Shown: positions 1 through 7,650 of the stretch, one piece after another
Position numbering within the stretch: position 1 is the first letter of the stretch
Layout of the letters: every line of letters starts with the position of its first letter
From: Bacillota bacterium
GTDB lineage: Bacteria; Bacillota; Sulfobacillia; Symbiobacteriales; ZC4RG38
Assembly (NCBI GenBank): GCA_003242505.1
Contig: QGUP01000060.1
Coordinates: forward strand, 1-9,017
Direction of reading: 5' to 3'
DNA: 9,017 bases
Notes under the pieces: model-generated
Told to the model about the DNA's origin: nothing
The model's input: only the letters and a program-made list of their open reading frames with translations
The model's database searches: none
Program-made: the position numbers and the translations under genes

Positions 1-78
1 TTTTTTTTTTTTTAAAAAGAAGACGCCATACGGTGTTCTAGTCCGGTTCGTGGGCTCGGGAGTTTGTTAAAAGAACAG
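1..78. other. Untrimmed Illumina P7/index/Nextera adapter at the contig start (not genomic)
   Basis: After a 13-base T run, positions 13-36 match the Illumina P7 sequence at about 17 of 24 bases, including AGAAGACG and CATACG. An 8-base block at 37-44 sits where the i7 index belongs. Positions 45-78 match the Nextera Read 2 transposase adapter at about 23 of 34 bases, including TCGTGGGCTCGG and the terminal CAG. The order and spacing (24+8+34) are exactly those of a library molecule, with errors typical of low-quality read tails. The T run is probably the complement of poly-A read past the fragment end. Genomic sequence starts at about 79, in the middle of lepA. Confidence 0.93.
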
Positions 79-1301
79 CCCTCATCTACGACTCCTTCTA
101 CGACTCCTACAAGGGCGTCATCGCGTACTTCCGGATCTTCGACGGCACCCTCCGGGTGGGGGACCGGATCCGGATGATGGGGGTGGGGAAGGACTTCGAG
201 GTGGACGAACTCTACGTCTTCAAGCCGCACCTCACCCCGGTCCAGGAACTCCACGCCGGCGAGGTGGGGGCCCTCGCCGCCACCATCCGGGATGTGAAGG
301 ACGTCCGGGTGGGGGACACCATCACCCACGCGGACAACCCGGCCGCCGAGCCGGTGCCGGGGTTCCGGAAGGCGACGCCCATGGTCTTCACCGGCCTCTA
401 CCCCGTGGACTCCAGCGACTACGACGACCTGCGGGAGGCCCTGGAGAAGCTCCAGCTCAACGACGCGGCCCTCCACTTCGAGCCCGAGACCTCCGCCGCC
501 CTGGGCTTCGGCTTCCGGTGCGGGTTCCTGGGGCTTCTGCACATGGACATCGTCCAGGAGCGGCTGGAGCGGGAGTTCGGCCTGAACCTCATCGCCACCG
601 CTCCCAACGTGGTCTACCGGGTGGTCAAGACCAACGGCCAGGTGGAGTGGGTGGAAAACCCGGCCAAGATGCCGCCGGCCGCCGAGATCGAGCGGATCGA
701 GGAGCCGATGGTCAGGGCCCAGATCATCACCCCCAGCGAGTACGTGGGGAGCCTGATGGAGCTTTGCCAGGACCGCCGGGGCCAGCTTCTCAATATGGAG
801 TACCTGAGCCCGACCCGGGTGCTCCTGACCTACAAGCTGCCCCTGGCGGAGATCATGTACGACTTCTTTGACCAGCTGAAGACCCGGAGCCGGGGCTACG
901 CTTCCCTGGACTACGAGATGATCGGGTACGAGCCGGGGAACCTTGTGAAGATGGACATCCTGGTCAACGGGGAGCCGGTGGACGCCCTGTCGGTCATCGT
1001 CCACCGGGACAAGGCCGAGCGCCGGGGCCGGGCCCTGGTGCAGAAGCTCCGGGAGCTGATCCCCCGGCAGCAGTTCGAGGTGCCGATCCAGGCGGCCATC
1101 GGCAGTCGGATCATCGCCCGGGAGACCATCCGAGCCCTCCGGAAGGACGTCCTGGCCAAGTGCTACGGCGGCGACGTCACCCGGAAGAAGAAGCTTCTGG
1201 AGAAGCAGAAGGAAGGAAAGAAGCGGCTGAAGCAAGTGGGCCGGGTGGAGATCCCCCAGGAGGCGTTCATGGCGGTCCTGCGGGCCGACGAGGAAGAGTA
1301 A
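79..1301 (+). CDS. lepA: Elongation factor 4 (LepA), 5'-truncated by the contig end
   Basis: LepA/EF4 is a ribosome-associated translational GTPase, proposed to act on mistranslocated ribosomes or in 30S biogenesis. About 407 C-terminal codons remain of a family length near 600. The frame opens at the adapter junction with LIYDSFYDSYKGVIAYFRI, the start of the domain II barrel just after the G domain, so the GTP-binding motifs lie off the contig. Clear LepA blocks follow: the GFGFRCGFLGLLHM stretch near 504-545, the SRGYASLDYEM stretch near 894-921, IPRQQFEVPIQAAIGSRIIAR near 1060-1121, and the LepA-specific C-terminal LAKCYGGDVTRKKKLLEKQK followed by EGKKRLKQVG and PQEAFMAVL. The GTG at 156 is internal, not a start. 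The gene is intact as far as visible and ends with TAA. hemW follows after 122 bases, as in many Bacillota. Confidence 0.96.
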
Positions 1302-1303
1302 GA

Positions 1304-1337
1304 CCCCGGGGCCTCCGCGGAAGGGCAAGGCCCGGGG
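1304..1337 (+). other. GC-rich hairpin just after the lepA stop
   Basis: Arms 1304-1314 (CCCCGGGGCCT) and 1328-1337 (AGGCCCGGGG) pair over 10 base pairs with one bulged G, around a 13-base loop, starting 2 bases after the lepA stop codon. No T tract follows, so it is not a canonical intrinsic terminator. It could protect the lepA 3' end or mark a processing point. GC-rich DNA makes chance pairing easy. Confidence 0.4.
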
Positions 1338-1358
1338 GCCCACGAGGAAGAGCACGAC

Positions 1359-1394
1359 CGTGCCCCCGCCGGCGCCGGACCGGCCGGGGGCACG
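1359..1394 (+). other. Strong GC hairpin upstream of the hemW ribosome binding site
   Basis: Arms 1359-1372 and 1380-1394 pair as CGTGCCCCC with GGGGGCACG, then GCCGG with CCGGC, with one offset base and a 7-base loop. It ends 9 bases before the G-rich Shine-Dalgarno tract at 1404-1415. There is no T tract. Together with the preceding hairpin it fills most of the lepA-hemW gap, and could limit read-through or structure the hemW leader. Function is inference. Confidence 0.42.
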
Positions 1395-1423
1395 GGCCTG
1401 TTCGGAGGGGAGGGAGAGCGGCC

Positions 1424-2632
1424 GTGCGCCCCATCGCCCTCTATCTGCACATCCCGTACTGCGCCCAGAAGTGCGGCTACTGCGACTTCAACTCCTACGC
1501 CTTCTCCCGCCGGGACGACCACGAGCGGTACCTCCGGGCCCTGGAGCGGGAGATGGAGCGGTACGCCGCGCTCCTGGACGAGACGGTCATCGTCCCGACG
1601 GTCTTTGTCGGCGGCGGCACTCCCACCCTCCTGCCCGGTGACCTGCTGGAGCGGCTGATCCGGCGGGTCTACGAGCTCTTCCCCGTCGCCCCCGGCGCGG
1701 AGTTCACCGTGGAGGCCAACCCGGGCACCCTGGACACCGAGGGGGAGAAGCTTGCCCGGGCCCGGGAGGCTGGGGCCAACCGGCTGAGCTTTGGGGTCCA
1801 GGCCTTCCAGGACCACCTCCTCCGGCGGCTCGGGCGGATCCACACCGCCGAGGAGGTCTACCGGGCGGTGGCGGCGGCCCGGCGGGCGGGGTTTGCCAAC
1901 CTGAACCTGGACCTCATGTACGGCCTCCCCGGGCAGACGGTGGCAGACTTTGAGGAAAGCCTCCGGGAGGCGGTGGGCCTCGGGCCCGAGCACATCTCCG
2001 CCTACAGCCTGATGATCGAGGAGGGCACCGCCTTTTACCGGCTCTACCAGGAGGGGCGCCTCCCCCTGCCGCCGGAGGAGGAGGAAGAGGAGATGGACCG
2101 CCTCGCGGAGGCGGTGCTGGAGGCCGCAGGGTACGAGCGGTACGAGGTGAGCAACTACGCCCGGCCCGGCTACCGGTGCCGGCACAACCTGAACTACTGG
2201 CGGAACGGGGAGTGGCTGGGGCTGGGGGCCGGGGCCCACTCCCACCTCCTGGCTCCCCTGCCCCGGGACGCCGCTGGCGAGGTCCCCGGGGCCGTGAGCC
2301 TGCCGCCGGGGGAGGTGCGGCTGTGGAACCTCGCCCTGCCCGCCGAGTACGAGGCGGCGGTGGCCGCGGGGCGCTGGCCTCTGGCCGGGGGGGAGGCCAT
2401 CGACCTGAAGGGGCAGATGGAGGAGACCATGATCCTGGGGCTCCGGACCCGGGAGGGCGTCGGGGAGGAGGAGTTCCGGGCCCGGTTCGGCCGGGAACTC
2501 GCGGAGGTCTACGGCCCGGTGGGGGAGCGGCTCGAGCGGGAGGGGCTCCTGGACCGGAGCGGCGGCCGCTGGCGGCTCACCCCCCGGGGCCGGCGGCTCG
2601 GGAACCGGGTCTGGGCGGAGTTTCTGCTGTAG
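1424..2632 (+). CDS. hemW: Radical SAM heme chaperone HemW (HemN-like)
   Basis: HemW is a radical-SAM, [4Fe-4S] protein that binds heme and is implicated in passing it to respiratory enzymes. It was long misannotated as oxygen-independent coproporphyrinogen III oxidase. The 402-residue product has the SAM cluster motif at the N-terminus: C13-x3-C17-x2-C20, followed by D21-F22. True HemN has a further cysteine at the F22 position, so phenylalanine supports HemW. GGGTPT at 63-68 is the glycine-rich SAM loop, and HNLNYW at 254-259 is the HemW hallmark linked to heme binding. The HemN-type C-terminal domain fills roughly 320-402. The GTG start at 1424 is chosen because it puts the HIPYC block near residue 10 and follows the Shine-Dalgarno tract GGAGGGGAGGGA (1404-1415) by 8 bases. 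The frame is open upstream to 1160, but that extension overlaps lepA and is low-complexity. Likely cytoplasmic and cotranscribed with lepA. Confidence 0.94.
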   Translation: MRPIALYLHIPYCAQKCGYCDFNSYAFSRRDDHERYLRALEREMERYAALLDETVIVPTVFVGGGTPTLLPGDLLERLIRRVYELFPVAPGAEFTVEANPGTLDTEGEKLARAREAGANRLSFGVQAFQDHLLRRLGRIHTAEEVYRAVAAARRAGFANLNLDLMYGLPGQTVADFEESLREAVGLGPEHISAYSLMIEEGTAFYRLYQEGRLPLPPEEEEEEMDRLAEAVLEAAGYERYEVSNYARPGYRCRHNLNYWRNGEWLGLGAGAHSHLLAPLPRDAAGEVPGAVSLPPGEVRLWNLALPAEYEAAVAAGRWPLAGGEAIDLKGQMEETMILGLRTREGVGEEEFRARFGRELAEVYGPVGERLEREGLLDRSGGRWRLTPRGRRLGNRVWAEFLL

Positions 2633-2673
2633 GGGAACGGCGACAGCAGTCTCAGCGGTAGGAGGGCGCGGCG

Positions 2674-3354
2674 GTGGAACTGGAGATCAAGCTGACGGCG
2701 ATGCCGGAGGCCCCGGTGGACCCGGTGGAGATCCTGGTGCAACTGGCAGGGCTGCCGGACCTGGAAGACCGGTACCTCCTGGGCGCGGCGACCCCGGTGA
2801 CCATCCGGGACCTCTACTACGACACCCCGGACCGGCGGCTGCGTCAGGCCCGGGTGGGGATGCGGGTGCGGATCCAGGACGGCCAGCCCTGGATCACCGT
2901 CAAGCGTTCGGTGCACCGGGACGGGGGCCTCGCCCGGCGGGAGGAGTTTGAGCAGCGGCTGGATCGGGAAAGCCTGGGCCGGGCGGTGGCCCTCCTCCGG
3001 GAGTACGGCCTCCTTTCCCCGGAGGCCCGGCCGATGGTGGACGCCCTGCTGGCCGGGGAACCCACCGGGGGGCTGGAGCCGGTGCTCCTCACCGAGACCC
3101 GGCGGGTCAGCCGCCCGGTGCTCCGGCTGCCGGGTCGCCTGCCGGTGGCGACCCTCGCCCTGGACCGGGTGGTCTACAAGAACGTCCGGGGGGAGCCGGT
3201 CTTCCACGACGTGGAGGTGGAGGCCCTGGCGGGCACCGGGGAGGAGGTCCTCCGGGAACTGGAGTCCCTGCTGGTGCAGGCCGCCGGCGGCTATCTGAAG
3301 CCGGCCGGGGAGAGCAAGCTGGCCCGGGGGCTGCGGCTCCTGGGGGAGATATGA
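2674..3354 (+). CDS. CYTH domain (triphosphate tunnel metalloenzyme) protein
   Basis: The 226-residue product is a single CYTH domain. This superfamily binds triphosphate-containing substrates in an eight-stranded beta tunnel with divalent metal, and includes inorganic triphosphatases, thiamine triphosphatases and class IV adenylate cyclases. Visible hallmarks are the N-terminal ExExK motif (E2, E4, K6), YYDT at 48-51, R64 and R66 in MRVR, K77 in WITVK, an acidic EEFE at 90-93, R143/R144, D164-R165, E181-V-E183, and SKLARG near 214-219 with K215. All the expected tunnel charges appear, so the enzyme looks active, but the substrate cannot be read from sequence; inorganic triphosphate is a reasonable guess. 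The GTG start is set by AGGAGG at 2660-2665, 8 bases upstream, and by ExExK needing to be N-terminal. It lies 41 bases after hemW, so is likely in the same transcript. Its position between hemW and hrcA is not the common Bacillota arrangement. Confidence 0.88.
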   Translation: MELEIKLTAMPEAPVDPVEILVQLAGLPDLEDRYLLGAATPVTIRDLYYDTPDRRLRQARVGMRVRIQDGQPWITVKRSVHRDGGLARREEFEQRLDRESLGRAVALLREYGLLSPEARPMVDALLAGEPTGGLEPVLLTETRRVSRPVLRLPGRLPVATLALDRVVYKNVRGEPVFHDVEVEALAGTGEEVLRELESLLVQAAGGYLKPAGESKLARGLRLLGEI

Positions 3355-3457
3355 GGACGAGGGGCTCAGGATCCGGAGTGAGGTAATGAGATAAAGGAAA
3401 AGGGAACGAGGCTCTTCGGGGCGACTTGAGGACTGGAGGCCGCTTCTGGCCCGCTCC
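3355..3457 (+). other. Non-coding gap between the CYTH gene and the hrcA promoter
   Basis: This stretch has no supportable gene. Its first half (about 3357-3413) is a purine-rich patch with a locally AT-richer core around 3381-3408, unlike the flanking GC-rich genes. No hairpin with a T tract is visible, so no intrinsic terminator separates the CYTH gene from hrcA, and some read-through into hrcA is possible. Confidence 0.5.
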
Positions 3458-3487
3458 TTGACACCTCCATTGCCCTGGTGATAGGTT
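3458..3487 (+). promoter_or_regulatory. Sigma-A-type promoter of hrcA
   Basis: A consensus -35 TTGACA (3458-3463) is followed after 18 bases by TAGGTT (3482-3487, 3 of 6 matches to TATAAT), preceded by TG at 3479-3480 as in an extended -10. Transcription would start near 3494, just before the CIRCE operator at 3500. The weak -10 is the uncertain part; the perfect -35 and the matching geometry at the grpE promoter support the call. Confidence 0.72.
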
Positions 3488-3499
3488 GATACTAGGAAT

Positions 3500-3526
3500 T
3501 TAGCACTTGCAGGGCAAGAGTGCTAA
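3500..3526 (+). promoter_or_regulatory. CIRCE operator (HrcA-binding site) of hrcA, one arm mismatch
   Basis: The element reads TTAGCACTT, 9 bases, GAGTGCTAA, against the CIRCE consensus TTAGCACTC-N9-GAGTGCTAA. Only the ninth base of the left arm differs (T for C). It begins 12 bases after the -10 box and lies in the predicted 5' untranslated region, 58 bases before the hrcA ATG. HrcA dimers bind such sites and block transcription at normal temperature, so hrcA is probably autoregulated. Confidence 0.95.
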
Positions 3527-3584
3527 CGGCCCGCCCCGCCGCCGCAGGGGAGGGGCTGTCCCGGCCACACGAGGGGTGGTCTCC

Positions 3585-4622
3585 ATGCCTATGGACGAGC
3601 GGAAGAGCCGGGTGCTGCAAGCCATCGTGGATGACTACGTGGCCACCGCTGAGCCCGTGGGGTCCCGGACCATTGCCCGGAAGTACCGCCTGGGGGTCAG
3701 CCCGGCCACGATCCGGAACGAGATGGCGGATCTCGAGGAGCTTGGCTACCTGGAGCAGCCCCACACCTCGGCTGGACGCATCCCCTCGGACCGGGGGTAC
3801 CGGTACTATGTGGATTGCCTGATGGAGATCAAGGAGACGACCCCGCAGGAGCGGGAGCGGCTCCGGCGGGTCTTTGAGCGGAAGGTGTGGGAGTTGGAGA
3901 GCCTGATCCGGGAGACGGCCCGGGTGCTCTCCGACCTGACCCACCTGACGGGGATCGTGCTGGGCCCCCAGTCCCAGGAGGCCCGGTTCCGGGAGGTCCG
4001 GTTGGTGCCGCTGGCCAGCGACCGGGCCCTTCTGGTCTACATCACGGACACCGGTTTTGTCGAGAACGCGGTGGTCGACCTCCCCTTTGAGGTCACCATG
4101 GTGGAGTTGCAGCAGATCTCGGAGCTGTTGACCGAGCATCTGCGCGGGCAGCGAGTGGAGCTCATGGGCCGCGGGGCACTCCAGACCCTGCAGCGGGAAC
4201 TGGGGCGGTACGGCCGGCTCCTGGAGCAGACCCTGGAGTTCCTCTCCGAGTCCATCCAGCCCGGGGAGCGGCGCCGGGTCTATGTGAGCGGGACGACCCA
4301 CATGCTGGAGCAGCCCGAGTTCCGGGACGTCCAGAAGGCCCGGCAGCTCTTCAACCTGCTGGAGCAGGACGCGGTCCTGGAAGAGGTGCTGAATCTCCCG
4401 GAGTCGGACACGGTCCAGATCCAGATTGGCGCCGAGATCAAGCTTCAGGAGCTCCACGACTGCAGCATCATCTCCGCCACCTACACCGCTGGCGGCAAGA
4501 CCGTGGGACGGGTCGGGGTGATTGGGCCCCGGCGGATGGACTACGGCCGGGTGGTGGCCATGGTGGACGAGGTGACCCGACGGCTGTCAGGGATCCTGGG
4601 GCGGCAGAAGCTGGTGGACTAG
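3585..4622 (+). CDS. hrcA: Heat-inducible transcription repressor HrcA
   Basis: HrcA is the class I heat-shock repressor that binds CIRCE; its activity depends on GroEL in studied Bacillota, which couples repression to chaperone supply. The 345-residue product fits the family length (about 340). The N-terminal winged-helix region is highly typical: PVGSRTIARKY (25-34 region), VSPATIRNEMADLEELGYLE (38-57) as recognition helix, and HTSAGRIPSDRGYRYYVD (60-77) as wing. A GAF-like dimerisation region and C-terminal domain follow. The frame is open upstream to 3507, but that start lies inside CIRCE; ATG 3585 gives an N-terminus matching known HrcAs and sits after GAGGGGTGG at 3571-3579. A second in-frame ATG at 3591 is also possible. 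CIRCE elements precede both this gene and grpE, so it likely controls both. Confidence 0.96.
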   Translation: MPMDERKSRVLQAIVDDYVATAEPVGSRTIARKYRLGVSPATIRNEMADLEELGYLEQPHTSAGRIPSDRGYRYYVDCLMEIKETTPQERERLRRVFERKVWELESLIRETARVLSDLTHLTGIVLGPQSQEARFREVRLVPLASDRALLVYITDTGFVENAVVDLPFEVTMVELQQISELLTEHLRGQRVELMGRGALQTLQRELGRYGRLLEQTLEFLSESIQPGERRRVYVSGTTHMLEQPEFRDVQKARQLFNLLEQDAVLEEVLNLPESDTVQIQIGAEIKLQELHDCSIISATYTAGGKTVGRVGVIGPRRMDYGRVVAMVDEVTRRLSGILGRQKLVD

Positions 4623-4656
4623 CCTGGCTCTTCCAGAGGTGGAATCGGCGGCGGGC

Positions 4657-4688
4657 AGGGGGAGGTGGCCGATGGGCCACCTCCCCTT
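4657..4688 (+). terminator. Strong hairpin after hrcA, possible weak terminator
   Basis: Arms 4659-4670 (GGGGAGGTGGCC) and 4675-4686 (GGCCACCTCCCC) are perfectly complementary over 12 base pairs with a 4-base loop, and G4658-T4687 and A4657-T4688 extend it to 14. It lies 34 bases after the hrcA stop. Downstream bases are C-rich with no T run, so termination by the standard intrinsic route would be poor. It may end or attenuate hrcA transcripts before the separate grpE promoter, or stabilise the hrcA 3' end. Confidence 0.5.
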
Positions 4689-4750
4689 CCCCTGTCCCGG
4701 GGTGCCCGGGCCGGCGCCGACTACGAAAATGGCCCGGATGCCCTCTTGCC

Positions 4751-4779
4751 TTGACACTCTCAGGTGCGGATGCTATTTT
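4751..4779 (+). promoter_or_regulatory. Strong sigma-A promoter of grpE-dnaK-dnaJ
   Basis: Consensus -35 TTGACA (4751-4756), a 17-base spacer, and -10 TATTTT (4774-4779) preceded by TGC (4771-4773), giving an extended -10. Transcription should start near 4786, at the edge of the CIRCE operator. This is nearly an ideal housekeeping promoter, fitting a high-output chaperone operon held down by a repressor rather than by promoter weakness. Confidence 0.92.
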
Positions 4780-4791
4780 CAAGATCGAGCG

Positions 4792-4818
4792 TTAGCACTC
4801 TCGCCTGGTGAGTGCTAA
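4792..4818 (+). promoter_or_regulatory. Perfect CIRCE operator of grpE-dnaK-dnaJ
   Basis: The element is TTAGCACTC, 9 bases, GAGTGCTAA, identical to the CIRCE consensus in both arms and spacer length. It starts 12 bases after the -10 box and ends 66 bases before the grpE ATG, so it overlaps the start of the transcript. It is the expected HrcA target that makes the chaperone operon heat-inducible. Confidence 0.98.
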
Positions 4819-4884
4819 GGGCCGAGTGGCAAGGGAGGGCGCGGGGCGACCGCGCCCGCTTTGTGAAAAGAGGTGACCCCTCCG

Positions 4885-5685
4885 ATGGCGGAGACCGACG
4901 CGAAAGACCGGCAGGAGGGTGCCGGCGAGGCCCGGGTCCCGGAGGCAGGGGCCGGGGTCGGGGCCGCAGCCGCCGGCGCCCCCGAGGCGGCCGGCGCCGG
5001 CGCTGAGGCACCGGGTTCCGTGGCGGCGGGCCCGGCGGAGGAGGCCAGCGCCCCCGTCCAGGCGACTTCTGCCGAGGGCGGCAGCACCCCAACTCCGGCG
5101 GCTTCCGCCGAGGCCGCCAGCGCCGCCGAAGAGGCGGCTTCGGCCGGGGAGGCTGGCACCGGGGCTGAAGAAGGGGAGGCTGCCGGCGGGGCCCAGGGGC
5201 CGGACCTGGCCGCAGAGGTGGCGGCCCTGCGGGCGGAACTGGAGGCCGCCCGGGCGGAGGCCCGGCGGAACCTGGAGGGCTGGGCCCGGGCCCAGGCGGA
5301 GCTGGAGAACTACCGCAAGCGGGCCCAGCGGGAGAAGGAGGAGAGCATCCAGTACGAGATCCGGCGCCTCCTCCAGAGCTTCCTGCCGGTCCTGGACAAC
5401 CTGGAGCGGGCCCTGGCGGTGCCCGAGGGTGCGGACGCCAGCAGCCTGCGCACCGGGGTGGAACTGACGGTGCGGCAGTTCCGGGAGGCCCTGGCCCGGC
5501 ACGGGGTCGAGGCGATTCCCGTCCAGCCAGGGGATCCCTTCGACCCTGCCGTCCATGAGGTCCTCATGCAGGTGGAGGGCGACTCCGAGGAACCGGTGGT
5601 GGCGGAGGTCCTCCAGGGCGGTTTCCGGATGGGCGACCGGGTGATCCGGCCGGCCCTGGTGAAGGTGGCCCGCAAGGGCGCGTAA
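4885..5685 (+). CDS. grpE: Nucleotide exchange factor GrpE with long low-complexity N-terminus
   Basis: GrpE is a dimer that releases ADP from DnaK and acts as a thermosensor of the chaperone cycle. The 266-residue product is longer than the usual 180-210. Residues 1 to about 106 are an Ala/Gly/Glu/Pro/Ser-rich, probably disordered segment. The conserved part starts near 107 with a long coiled-coil helix (LAAEVAALRAELEAARAEAR, then ENYRKRAQREKEE at 141-153), followed by FLPVLDNLERAL (166-177), and the C-terminal beta domain with PGDPFDPAVHEVL (215-227) and GGFRMGDRVIRPALVKVA (245-262). ATG 4885 is preferred over the in-frame GTG 4873, because GAGGTG at 4870-4875 is spaced 9 bases before the ATG but overlaps the GTG. 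First gene of a unit with its own promoter and CIRCE; dnaK follows after 59 bases. Confidence 0.95.
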   Translation: MAETDAKDRQEGAGEARVPEAGAGVGAAAAGAPEAAGAGAEAPGSVAAGPAEEASAPVQATSAEGGSTPTPAASAEAASAAEEAASAGEAGTGAEEGEAAGGAQGPDLAAEVAALRAELEAARAEARRNLEGWARAQAELENYRKRAQREKEESIQYEIRRLLQSFLPVLDNLERALAVPEGADASSLRTGVELTVRQFREALARHGVEAIPVQPGDPFDPAVHEVLMQVEGDSEEPVVAEVLQGGFRMGDRVIRPALVKVARKGA

Positions 5686-5744
5686 GTGTAGAGCAAACAT
5701 AGAAAAAGAGATGCTGTGCGCGCAGAACGAGGAGGCGTTGGCCC

Positions 5745-7586
<1,842 letters not shown>

Positions 7587-7600
7587 GATGGGCAGACCGC

Positions 7601-7630
7601 GGTGGGGACCCCGGTACCCGGGGTCCCACC
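7601..7630 (+). other. dnaK-dnaJ intergenic hairpin
   Basis: Arms 7601-7614 and 7618-7630 pair over GGGACCCCGG/CCGGGGTCCC (10 base pairs), then a bulged G and three more pairs, with a loop of only 3 bases. It sits 14 bases after the dnaK stop and 20 bases before the dnaJ start. Only three Ts follow, so it would be at best a leaky terminator. It may protect the grpE-dnaK part of the message or reduce dnaJ transcription, consistent with DnaK being needed in excess over DnaJ. Confidence 0.6.
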
Positions 7631-7650
7631 TTTGCCGGGCGGTGTGAAGG

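Noticed and set aside
12..1355. 447-residue open frame on the minus strand opposite lepA
   Set aside because: It mirrors lepA codons, has biased composition and runs into adapter sequence at one end.
1160..1423. 88-residue N-terminal extension of hemW, open in frame from 1160
   Set aside because: It overlaps the conserved lepA C-terminus in another frame, is Arg/Gly/Pro-rich low-complexity, and HemW proteins start just before the CxxxCxxC motif, as with GTG 1424.
1163..2245. 360-residue minus-strand frame opposite lepA end and hemW
   Set aside because: It is a Pro/Gly/Arg/Leu-rich shadow of hemW without domain motifs or a convincing ribosome binding site.
3507..3584. 26-residue upstream extension of hrcA starting inside CIRCE
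   Set aside because: The start would lie within the operator, has no Shine-Dalgarno, and the added residues match no HrcA N-terminus.
3492..4457. 321-residue minus-strand frame opposite hrcA
   Set aside because: It overlaps a certain HrcA gene and covers its promoter-CIRCE region; the translation is a compositional shadow.
3500..4818. Pair of inverted repeats as ends of a mobile element containing hrcA
   Set aside because: The shared inverted repeats are CIRCE operators of known sequence and spacing; there is no transposase or target duplication.
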